Assembly (NCBI GenBank): GCA_963753115.1
Contig: CAVWBB010000021.1
Location: 62,001-126,000 of the forward strand
Origin: Bog-473 sp963753115
GTDB taxonomy: Bacteria; Actinomycetota; Acidimicrobiia; Acidimicrobiales; RAAP-2
Direction of reading: 5' to 3'
Length of the DNA: 64,000 bases
Part shown: positions 57,229-64,000 of the stretch, piece after piece
Position numbering within the stretch: the stretch's first letter is position 1
Layout of the letters: the number at the start of each line of letters is the position of its first letter
Position numbers and translations under genes: made by a program
Notes under the pieces: model-generated
Databases searched by the model: none
Told to the model about the DNA's origin: nothing
What the model saw: the letters and a program-made list of their open reading frames with translations, nothing else

Positions 57229-58467
57229 TCACACGTTTGGTGTGAAGGCCACCTTCAGTGCACCGCTCTGATCCTGGCGGGCCAGCGCTTTCAATGCGGG
57301 CCACCACTCTTCGAGCCCGAAGCGGTGTGTGAGCATCGGGGTGATGTCGAGCCGGCCGTCACGGACCAGCTCGAGGTAGAGGGCGATGGCGTGGAGGCGG
57401 CGACCCTCGAAGTCCTCCATGCCGAAGGCGTTCGAGCCGGCGATGGTGATCTCCTTGAAGTAGATCGGGGTGGACTCCCAGCGCTCGGGTGTGGCGACGC
57501 CGGTGTAGACCAGCCGGCCCCGCTCGGCCAGGACGCGCACGCCGACCTCGAGCGTCTCGGCCTTGGCGATGGAGTCGTAGACGACATCGATGTGCCCGGG
57601 GTGGGTGACGGGCAGCCCGTCCAGTGGCATGTGCAAGACGGCGCCCGACCAGTCGGCGAGCTCCTCGACGAGCTGGAGCCGGGGTTCGTGGGCGAACACG
57701 GCGTCGGCCCCGAACTGCAGGGCCATGTCGCGCTGGGCCTCGAACCGGGCGACGACGCCGACCTCGACGCCCGGGTAGAGCGACTTCAGGATGGCGACGC
57801 TGGTCAGGCCGAGGGCGCCGGCTCCGTAGACGAGGATCCTGCCTGACGAGGGCGGGGGGTGCCGCACGATGGCGTGGAAGGAGACCGAGAAGGGGTCGGC
57901 CAGGACGGCGGCTTCGTTCGAAATGCCGTCGGGGACCGGGATCAGCATGGAGTCGTGCGCCGCCAGCTGCTCGGCCCAGGCACCTGGCGCTCCGGTGATG
58001 ACGCCCACGTGCACGCCGGGGCCCAGGTCACCCTTGGTGAAGCTCCAGCACAGGCTGAGGTCGCCGGCTTGACAGGGCGGGCACAACGGGGTGATGCCAC
58101 GGGGCGCGCAGGTCAACCAGGGGTTGAGGACGACACGCTGGCCGACGTCGAGCCCATGGGCTTCGGGCCCGAGCGCCACGACCTCGGCGACCACCTCGTG
58201 CCCGGGCACGTGGGGCAGCGAGGAGAAGGCGGCCATCGGGTTGTCGATGTCGCCGGTGTTGAAGTCGCCCAGCACCAGCTTGGCGTCGGACCCGCAGATG
58301 CCAGAGAGGATCGGCCGTGTCACCACCCAGTCGGGGCGAACGAGCCGGGCGTCGTCGATGTCGTGCAGGCCGAACGGGATGCCGGCCAACATCGTCTCGA
58401 GCTCGTCCGCAGGCGTGGGCCGGACCTCTGCCTTGTCCGGTGCTGCGCCGAAGAGCAATGCCTTCAC
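57229..58467 (-). CDS. Zinc-dependent alcohol dehydrogenase (MDR family)
   Basis: A 412-aa medium-chain dehydrogenase from GTG 58467. Zinc-site residues Cys58 in SGICGSD and His90-Glu91 in PGHEVVAEV. A structural-zinc-like cluster has CPPCQAGDLSLC preceded by LTCAPRG. The Rossmann motif is VYGAGALGLTSVAILKSL. The substrate is an alcohol or hydroxyacyl intermediate. It is translationally coupled to the SDR gene upstream (GTGA). A decayed copy of its first 100 codons lies at 50612-50918 beyond the surface-protein island. Confidence 0.93.
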   Translation of the reverse strand: MKALLFGAAPDKAEVRPTPADELETMLAGIPFGLHDIDDARLVRPDWVVTRPILSGICGSDAKLVLGDFNTGDIDNPMAAFSSLPHVPGHEVVAEVVALGPEAHGLDVGQRVVLNPWLTCAPRGITPLCPPCQAGDLSLCWSFTKGDLGPGVHVGVITGAPGAWAEQLAAHDSMLIPVPDGISNEAAVLADPFSVSFHAIVRHPPPSSGRILVYGAGALGLTSVAILKSLYPGVEVGVVARFEAQRDMALQFGADAVFAHEPRLQLVEELADWSGAVLHMPLDGLPVTHPGHIDVVYDSIAKAETLEVGVRVLAERGRLVYTGVATPERWESTPIYFKEITIAGSNAFGMEDFEGRRLHAIALYLELVRDGRLDITPMLTHRFGLEEWWPALKALARQDQSGALKVAFTPNV

Positions 58468-59261
58468 TGTGCCGTCCCTTCCCCTGCCGGGCCGCCCAAG
58501 CCGCGCATGCCCACGATGAAGCTGTCGATGTCGGACGTCTTGGCCTCAATGACCGCCTTCATGTCGGGCAGGTAGTGCTCGAATTGGTTGCTGTCGATGG
58601 CGTCCGCAATCCCGGCCGCGATCGACTCCGGCGGCTCCTTGGGCCCGTCGTAGAGGGGGGCGTCATTGTCGGGCTGGTCCCAGATCTCCGTGTCGATCGC
58701 ACCCGGGATGATGAGCTTGACCGAGACGCCCGTCCCGTCGAGGTCGACGACCATGGATTCGCTCCAGCCGGCCAGGGCGAATTTCGATGCCGAGTAGGCA
58801 GCCTCCGCCGTGATCCCGAGGCGGCCCCCGAGGCTCGAGACGTTCACGATCGTGCCGGAACTGCGCTCGAGCATCCGCGGGAGCACGGCCAGCGACATGG
58901 CGACGGGGGAGAAGTAGTTGATGCGCATCGTCCGCTCGACCTCCTCCATCGTCAGGCGGGTGACGTGGCGGCGCATCGGGACGGCGGCGTTGTTGACCAC
59001 GACGTCGATGCCGCCGTAGTGGTCCCAGATCTGCAGGGCCAGATGGGCGGCCGCCTCGGGTTCCGAGAGATCGGCCGCCCAGACTTCGGTGTCGGGCGAG
59101 GTCGCGAGGCACTCTCCGCGCACCGCCTCGAGGCGGTCAGCCCGCCGGGCGACGAGTGCCACCGTGTCGCCGCGGCGGGCGAGCTCGACGGCGAGCGCGG
59201 CGCCGATTCCCGATGACGCGCCGGTGATGAGGACCGTCCGGCCAGTCTGCGCAGCACTCAC
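58464..59261 (-). CDS. SDR-family NAD(P)-dependent oxidoreductase
   Basis: A 265-aa classical SDR starting at GTG 59261. Glycine motif ITGASSGIGAALAVELARRG. NNAAVP segment, then active-site Ser in IVNVSSLGGRLG and YSASKFALAGWS (Tyr and Lys), with PGAIDTEIW after it. It overlaps the alcohol dehydrogenase gene. The pair was once present twice in this stretch; the remnant at 50915-51145 is collinear with its 3' end. Confidence 0.92.
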   Translation of the reverse strand: MSAAQTGRTVLITGASSGIGAALAVELARRGDTVALVARRADRLEAVRGECLATSPDTEVWAADLSEPEAAAHLALQIWDHYGGIDVVVNNAAVPMRRHVTRLTMEEVERTMRINYFSPVAMSLAVLPRMLERSSGTIVNVSSLGGRLGITAEAAYSASKFALAGWSESMVVDLDGTGVSVKLIIPGAIDTEIWDQPDNDAPLYDGPKEPPESIAAGIADAIDSNQFEHYLPDMKAVIEAKTSDIDSFIVGMRGLGGPAGEGTAQ

Positions 59262-59335
59262 TCTCCGAACCTCCCCTGGCCGCGCCAACGTCTGTCTGCC
59301 GCGTCCCTCGACAAGAGGGGACGCGGCATCTTGGG

Positions 59336-59410
59336 GGTGAGCGAGGGGTCTCGAACCCCCGACCTCCAGGACCACAACCTGGCGCTCTAACCGACTGAGC
59401 TACGCCCACC
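59336..59410 (-). tRNA. tRNA-His (anticodon GTG)
   Basis: The minus strand folds as a full cloverleaf: acceptor GTGGGCG/CGCTCAC, D arm TAGCTCAGTCGG, anticodon stem CCAGG/CCTGG with loop TTGTGGT, and T arm GGGGGTTCGAACCCCC. An encoded G at position -1 faces C73, diagnostic of tRNA-His. CCA is not encoded. Confidence 0.95.
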
Positions 59411-59533
59411 GAGGGGCACAAGTGTGGCACACCCGCCGGGTCCACTTCGGCACCCCGCCCCCGGCGACGGGCGCTGCTGGGAAGGATGCGCACGGCCGTC
59501 CGACCAGCTATGTCAGGCTGTTCTCCGGCGCCT

Positions 59534-59607
59534 GCCTCCGTAGCTCAGCGGAATAGAGCGGCTGACTTCTAATCAGCGGGTCGCAGGTTCGAATCCTGCC
59601 GGGGGCG
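59534..59607 (+). tRNA. tRNA-Arg (anticodon TCT)
   Basis: Acceptor GCCTCCG/CGGGGGC (one G-U), D arm TAGCTCAGCGGAATAGAGCG, anticodon stem GCTGA/TCAGC with loop CTTCTAA, T arm GCAGGTTCGAATCCTGC. It reads AGA and AGG, rare codons in such GC-rich DNA. Confidence 0.95.
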
Positions 59608-59670
59608 CCGATTTCGAGGGATTCCCACGAGCCTCGCGGGCACCCCGGCGCAGAACGACATGCCCTGGCG

Positions 59671-60156
59671 TCAGGCCGGCGATCCACCCTGGTGTGCCAC
59701 GAATGCGGCGAGGTTGTCGACCGACTTCTCCAGCATGGCCAGCGGCACAATCGGGAAGTGCGGGCGCGCGAACTCGGGGATGTCCGGCCATGCGCAGTAA
59801 TTGGTCACCCTTGTCTCACCCGGACCGACCGCGGCGATCTCCCACCCGTAGACGTGGCCGAACGGTCCCTTTCCGGGCAAGCCGACATTCCACTCCAGGA
59901 GCGAGTCGGGCACGATCCTCGTCACCGTGTTGACCGACGTGTACTTCCCCATGTCGACGTCTCCCAGGGGCTCCCGGTCCATCTCCATTTCGAACGTGTC
60001 CCCGGGTGCCTCCAGGCGCCGCGCGCCCGGCGCCGCCTGGAGCATGCCCGACCCGTCGATCTCGACCTGCAGGGTCGGGTCCGTGACGATCCGGAAGATC
60101 TCGGTGGGGGTCGCCGCAACGGTCCGGCTGGCGGCGATCCGATCTGGGCTGGACAC
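59671..60156 (-). CDS. SRPBCC-family (polyketide cyclase/dehydrase-like) protein
   Basis: A 161-aa START-like protein from GTG 60156. It opens with SRTVAATPTEIFRIVTDP, the beta1-helix block of polyketide cyclase-type SRPBCC proteins. The middle has TVTRIVPDSLLEWNVGLPGKGPFGHVYGWEI, noted as LLEWNVGLPG and HVYGWEIAAVGPG, and the end carries the long helix PLAMLEKSVDNLAAFVAH. It probably binds a small hydrophobic molecule. It stands alone next to two tRNA genes. Confidence 0.8.
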   Translation of the reverse strand: MSSPDRIAASRTVAATPTEIFRIVTDPTLQVEIDGSGMLQAAPGARRLEAPGDTFEMEMDREPLGDVDMGKYTSVNTVTRIVPDSLLEWNVGLPGKGPFGHVYGWEIAAVGPGETRVTNYCAWPDIPEFARPHFPIVPLAMLEKSVDNLAAFVAHQGGSPA

Positions 60157-60272
60157 GGCGGTTCCTCCGTTGGCTCGTTGGATCGTGACATTAGCCAGAC
60201 GGGATCGCGAGAAGTCCCCGACTTCCCTCCGTGCTTCCTCCCGGCTCCCGATTCGCGGATACGTTGGCCGAA

Positions 60273-61313
60273 ATGTCCGAGGCGCACGACACCTGGCAGG
60301 ACTCCGTCAAGGAGACGCTCAAGCCGTTGCGGGACCGCGTGGTTCACGGGCTGGGCGGCACCATGCCGGAACCACCCTCGCGGGGCATCACCTACGATCA
60401 GCTCGTCGATCTGCTGTATCCGGTGCTGCCCGAGTACCTCCGCCCCACCGTCGACCAGGCGGCCGTGGGCGATCTCGCCAGTGTCTCGACGATCCGCCGG
60501 ATGCTCGGGACGGTCGAACACCAGGCCGCGCCAACAGCGTTCACCGTGCAGCTGGCGGAGGCCGACGCTCTGCGCTGCACGGTTGGTGGCGTGGAGTTGT
60601 TCTGCGACGCCGCCGACGCCGCCGTGACGCCCGGGCTGCTCTCGGGCCAGTACGAGGCGCATCTGACCGCCGTCTTCGAGCGCTACTGCACGAGCGGGAT
60701 GACCGTGATCGACGTTGGCGCCAACATCGGGTACTACTCGCTCCTGGCTTCCAGGCTCGTGGGCCCGACCGGCCGCGTGATCGCGCTCGAGCCGAATTCC
60801 GAGAACTGCCGCCTCTTGTTGTCCTCGCTGCGGTTGAACGGGATCATGAACGTCCAGTTGCTGCCGGTGGCCGCGGACACGGGGAGAGGGTGGGCGTACT
60901 ACTCGACGCACGTCGGCTCAAACGGGGGGCTCGTGGCCGACACTGAGCTCCTGTCCCACCCGGGCACCGTGGTGCCGACGTTCCCGTTGGACGACCTCGT
61001 GGACGGACCCGTCGGGTTCTTGAAGATGGACGTCGAGGGGGCGGAGGGCCGGGTCGTGCAGGGTGCCACCCGGATCATCGAACGCGACCGACCCATCGTG
61101 ACCACGGAGCTCAAGGACGAGATGCTGCGCCGCGTCTCGTCCAGCACGGTGGCGGACTATCTCGGCTTCTTCGAGAACCTGGGCTACACGCCGTCGGTTC
61201 TGGAGAAGGGGACCGGTGCCCCACAGGCCTTATCCTCGGTGGCGGAGCTTCTGGCCGATTGGGGCGACGCGGACGAGCTGCGTGACGTGCTCCTCCTCCC
61301 GGGCCCAGCCTGA
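60273..61313 (+). CDS. FkbM-family methyltransferase
   Basis: A 346-aa protein from ATG 60273. About the first 140 residues are helical and of unknown role. The SAM-binding domain starts at TVIDVGANIGYYSLLASRLVG (Asp147 within it; written here as VIDVGANIGYYS), followed by VIALEPNSENCRLL and the family-typical FLKMDVEGAEGRVVQGA. FkbM enzymes methylate hydroxyl groups of sugars, polyketides or surface glycans. The fused N-terminal half is not part of the usual FkbM core. Confidence 0.88.
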   Translation: MSEAHDTWQDSVKETLKPLRDRVVHGLGGTMPEPPSRGITYDQLVDLLYPVLPEYLRPTVDQAAVGDLASVSTIRRMLGTVEHQAAPTAFTVQLAEADALRCTVGGVELFCDAADAAVTPGLLSGQYEAHLTAVFERYCTSGMTVIDVGANIGYYSLLASRLVGPTGRVIALEPNSENCRLLLSSLRLNGIMNVQLLPVAADTGRGWAYYSTHVGSNGGLVADTELLSHPGTVVPTFPLDDLVDGPVGFLKMDVEGAEGRVVQGATRIIERDRPIVTTELKDEMLRRVSSSTVADYLGFFENLGYTPSVLEKGTGAPQALSSVAELLADWGDADELRDVLLLPGPA

Positions 61314-61339
61314 CTCCCGCGCTTAGCCTGAGCCCTCTC

Positions 61340-61909
61340 TCACGCCGAGGCCACATCGTCCGAGTCGCCTGCGAGCGCGTCGAGCAGCGCGTCGACGTCG
61401 TCGGTAATCACGAGTGCCTCGAGTTGGCGGGCCTTGATGAAGCCCCGGTCGACGGCGTGGCGCACGAAGGCCAGGAGGTCGTCGAAGAAGCCGTCGACAT
61501 TGAGGATGGCGCACGGTTTGTCGTGAATGCCGAGCTGCGCCCACGTCACCGACTCCATGAACTCCTCGTAGGTACCGAAGCCACCCGGCAACATGACGAA
61601 TGCGTCCGACAGCTCGGACATCAGGGCCTTGCGCTCGTGCATGGTGCTCACCACGTGCAGATCGCTGAGCGTGGCGTGGGCAATCTCATGGCCGGCCAGT
61701 GACTCGGTGATGACGCCCGTGACCCGTCCGCCCGCCGCCACTGCGGCGTCGGCCACCACGCCCATCAGGCCCACCGAGGCGCCGCCGTAGACGAGCTCGA
61801 TGCCACGTTGGGCCACGCCCGCACCGAACCGCTCCGCCGCGGCAGCAAAGACCGGGTCCGCCCCGGGGCTGGAGCCGCAGAACACGCAGACCGTGTCCAC
61901 GGTGGTCAC
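61340..61909 (-). CDS. LOG-family (TIGR00730) Rossmann-fold protein
   Basis: A 189-aa protein from GTG 61909, which overlaps the MFS stop (GTGA). It has VCVFCGSSPGADPVF at the N-terminus, LVYGGASVGLMGVVADAA, HERKALM and the signature PGGFGTYEEF. LOG-type proteins are cytokinin-riboside 5'-monophosphate phosphoribohydrolases, or nucleotide hydrolases in bacteria. The MFS partner upstream is in the same transcription unit. Confidence 0.93.
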   Translation of the reverse strand: MTTVDTVCVFCGSSPGADPVFAAAAERFGAGVAQRGIELVYGGASVGLMGVVADAAVAAGGRVTGVITESLAGHEIAHATLSDLHVVSTMHERKALMSELSDAFVMLPGGFGTYEEFMESVTWAQLGIHDKPCAILNVDGFFDDLLAFVRHAVDRGFIKARQLEALVITDDVDALLDALAGDSDDVASA

Positions 61910-63381
61910 GCCGGGCTGCCCTCGGGCACCGGCATCTCCACACGACCAGCCGGAGCGGACCGTCCCCGGCGGAAGCGCCGCACGATCGTCTCGGCGGCGT
62001 CGCTGTCGTGGATGGTGAGAGAGAAGACCACGGCGCCCAGGGCGAAGACCGCAGCAGTCAGGAAGGCGAGGCGGTAGGCAGTGATGTCCGGGCTTGACGA
62101 GCCACCGCTGGCCTGGGCCGAGCCCACCCCGATCAGCACGGTCGAGAGGACGGCCACACCCGTCGCGCTGCCGACTTGTCGCATGGTGTTGAAGAAGGTC
62201 GAGGCCCGACCCATGGACTCTGGCGTGATCATGGCGAACGAGGCGGCCTGGTTGGGCACCATGACCTGGGCCATCATCCAGCCCAACACGAACATCAGGC
62301 CGCGAATGAGCCAGAGGTTCGTCGTCAGCGTGATCTGCGTCAGCGCGAGCATGCAGACCGCCAGGCCAAGGAGCCCGCCGGTGATGTGCCGCCGGGGCCC
62401 GATGCGCGGATAGAGGAAGCGGCTGGCGAATTGCGCGCCGAGCATGACGCCGACGGCCTCCGGGAACGTGGAGAGCCCTGATTGCAGCGCCGAGAGGCCG
62501 CGGGCGTCCTGGAAGTAGAGGGGGATGAGGTAGAGCATGCCCAGGAAGGCCGCCGCGGCCAGGAACATCACGCAGTTGGTCGAGCGGAACAGCCGTCCCC
62601 GCAGCAGATGGAGGTCCACCATCGGTCGGCTCGTACGGAGCTCGACGAGGACGAACACGAAGAGGAGCGCGGCGCCGCTGACACAGGTGGCCACGACCGC
62701 GGTCGAGGACCAGGACTCGAGCGGGCCTTCGGAGATGCCGTACATCAACAGCCCGAGCCCGGCGCCGCCGAGCACGAAGCCGGGCACGTCGAAGCGGCCC
62801 GCGTCGATCGCCTCCGTCCGCTCCAAGAAGAGGAACCCGAAGAGCACCGCCACGATGCCGATCGGCAGGTTCACGAAGAACACCCAGCGCCACGAGAAGT
62901 TGGTGACCAGGAAACCGCCGAGCACGGGCCCGACGGCGGGCGCCAGGGTGGTGCCGAGGGTGATGAGGCTGGCGGCCCGGATCCGTTCGGCGGGCGGGAA
63001 GACCCGGTAGAGCATGGCCATGCCGACCGGCGCCATCATGCCGCCGCCCGCACCCTGCACGACACGGAACAGCACGAGCTCGGTCATGTTCTGGGCGAGA
63101 CCGCACAGGGCCGAGCCGACGGTGAAGACCACGATTGCGGTCAGGAGCACGCGTTTGCCGCCGAAGCGGTCGCCCAGCCAACCCGACGCAGGGATGAACA
63201 CGGCGAGGCTGACGAGATACGCGATCACGACACCGTCGACCGCGGTCGGGGCAATGTGGAAGTCGCGGCCGATGGTGGGCAGCGCGACGTTGACGATCGT
63301 GATGTCCATGATGTTCATGAACATCGCCGATACGAACACGATGCCGACGGCCATCTTCTGATTCATGCGGGCTACGGCCAC
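61906..63381 (-). CDS. MFS transporter of the DHA2 (EmrB/QacA) type
   Basis: About 491 aa from GTG 63381 (AAAGAGA upstream); ATG 63366 or TTG 63414 are alternatives. It has up to 14 predicted helices. Motif A is LGDRFGGKRVLL between helices 2 and 3, motif C-like GPVLGGFLV in helix 5, and MDITIVNVALPTIGRDF in helix 1, a hallmark of DHA2 drug/proton antiporters. It is expected to export amphipathic compounds across the inner membrane. It is coupled to the LOG-family gene that follows. Confidence 0.92.
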   Translation of the reverse strand: MAVARMNQKMAVGIVFVSAMFMNIMDITIVNVALPTIGRDFHIAPTAVDGVVIAYLVSLAVFIPASGWLGDRFGGKRVLLTAIVVFTVGSALCGLAQNMTELVLFRVVQGAGGGMMAPVGMAMLYRVFPPAERIRAASLITLGTTLAPAVGPVLGGFLVTNFSWRWVFFVNLPIGIVAVLFGFLFLERTEAIDAGRFDVPGFVLGGAGLGLLMYGISEGPLESWSSTAVVATCVSGAALLFVFVLVELRTSRPMVDLHLLRGRLFRSTNCVMFLAAAAFLGMLYLIPLYFQDARGLSALQSGLSTFPEAVGVMLGAQFASRFLYPRIGPRRHITGGLLGLAVCMLALTQITLTTNLWLIRGLMFVLGWMMAQVMVPNQAASFAMITPESMGRASTFFNTMRQVGSATGVAVLSTVLIGVGSAQASGGSSSPDITAYRLAFLTAAVFALGAVVFSLTIHDSDAAETIVRRFRRGRSAPAGRVEMPVPEGSPA

Positions 63382-63641
63382 GTTCTCTTTCGGCTCTCTG
63401 CTCTGCGGGTGCAACGGGTCACGGGTCGCGGCAGTGTCCGCACGGTCCAGTTGCGCCCTCGACCCTATGCGCTCGTCCGGTCCCCGCCGGCAGCCAGAGA
63501 CGGACGCCGTACAGGGCCGCCCCCAGGCGTTCTAGGCTTCGTCTTCCATGTCACGAACGTCGGCACGGGGTCCGAGATGGAGGGGTGTGGTCGCCGTGGG
63601 GACGGGCGGAAGCCGCAGACCTGGGCCAGGCGTCCTCGCGG

Positions 63642-64000
63642 GTGCGGTCACTCGCCGGCCTCCTGACCGTCGGCCTGTCGGTTCCCACCGGTGCCGCGAC
63701 GCGGCCGCTGCACGCCGCGTCGAGCACGGTGTGGCTGTGTCGTCCCAACCAGGCCGCAGATCCGTGCACGTCGAGCCGGGCGGCAACCGACGGTCGACGG
63801 GCAACGGCACGACCAGGCTCGTGCCGCTCCCCACCGTCACCACAGGCGCGGCGGTTCGACTGCTTCTACGTGTACCCGACGGTCTCGCCCGAACAGACCG
63901 ACAACGCCGATCTGATCGTGCAACCGGCAGAGAGGGCCGCGGCGCTGCTGCAGGCGTCCCGCTTCTCGCAGCGTTGCACCGTGTGGGCCCCCATGTACCG
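63642..64000 (+). CDS. DUF3089-family secreted protein, 5' portion only
   Basis: The reading starts with a signal-like stretch (VRSLAGLLTVGLSVPTGAA, GTG 63642; GTG 63585 also possible) and runs off the window. TVWLCRPNQAADPC and then DCFYVYPTVSPEQTDNADL and SQRCTVWAPMYR match the alpha/beta-hydrolase-like DUF3089 family. Between about 63775 and 63850 the reading is Arg-rich, whereas a shifted frame reads GNGTTRLVPLPTVTTG, which fits the family better. So there are probably compensating indels there, real or from sequencing. Confidence 0.65.
   Translation, partial: MRSLAGLLTVGLSVPTGAATRPLHAASSTVWLCRPNQAADPCTSSRAATDGRRATARPGSCRSPPSPQARRFDCFYVYPTVSPEQTDNADLIVQPAERAAALLQASRFSQRCTVWAPMY

Noticed and set aside
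59336..59607. tRNA genes as an attachment site for an integrated element
   Set aside because: No integrase, no repeated tRNA 3' end and no phage or plasmid genes are seen nearby.

Overview
The window is very GC-rich (roughly 70% by eye) and gene-dense, with GTG starts and four-base ATGA/GTGA overlaps between neighbouring genes. Its gene content is that of a high-GC actinobacterium. F420-linked enzymes (an LLM-class oxidoreductase and a deazaflavin-type nitroreductase), actinobacterial steroid-type acyl-CoA dehydrogenases and SipW-like signal peptides fit an uncultured Acidimicrobiia-like soil or water lineage. That placement is inference; there is no rRNA or marker gene to fix it.

Layout. 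1-3 kb: a partial amidohydrolase and a frameshifted Tat-exported phospholipase-C-type phosphoesterase. 3-4.8 kb: ClpP divergent from a small XRE regulator coupled to a ClpP paralogue that has lost two catalytic residues. 4.8-30.6 kb: a catabolic region with five single-domain acyl-CoA dehydrogenases of FadE28/FadE29 type, a two-domain FadE34-like fusion, two acyl-CoA ligases, P450 plus ferredoxin, a thiolase, enoyl-CoA hydratase, CoA transferase, carboxymuconolactone-decarboxylase-like and SDR proteins, interspersed with a secreted CAP/repeat protein. 30.6-50.6 kb: a DMT transporter, alpha/beta hydrolases, a GMC oxidoreductase pair, a thiolase/DUF35 pair, an LLM oxidoreductase, five amidohydrolase-type enzymes counting the one at the left edge, aldehyde dehydrogenase, peptidase E, D-2-hydroxyacid dehydrogenase and an FGGY kinase. 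50.6-57.2 kb: an island of four exported surface proteins behind a less GC-rich leader, flanked on one side by a decayed partial copy of the intact adh-sdr pair found on the other side. 57.2-64 kb: that adh-sdr pair, tRNA-His, tRNA-Arg, SRPBCC, FkbM methyltransferase, LOG-family protein, MFS exporter and a partial DUF3089 gene.

How it works together. Most catabolic genes look like activation (CoA ligases), alpha-beta dehydrogenation (ACADs), hydration and thiolytic or retro-aldol cleavage of a branched or cyclic acyl-CoA, with P450/ferredoxin and GMC, aldehyde and alcohol dehydrogenases supplying oxidation steps. The substrate cannot be read from the sequence; steroid side chain or another isoprenoid is the best analogy. 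Nine copies of a 14-bp palindrome, consensus TGACRCNNGTGTCA, sit 5-82 bp upstream of catabolic genes from 1 to 49 kb, several in the middle of divergent gene pairs. They suggest a single local regulon under one repressor, and a TetR gene next to one site is the natural candidate. The regulon and the surface-protein island are the two parts most worth following up.

Three genes carry apparent single-base frameshifts (about 2050, 30745 and 63780), which may be assembly indels rather than biology.
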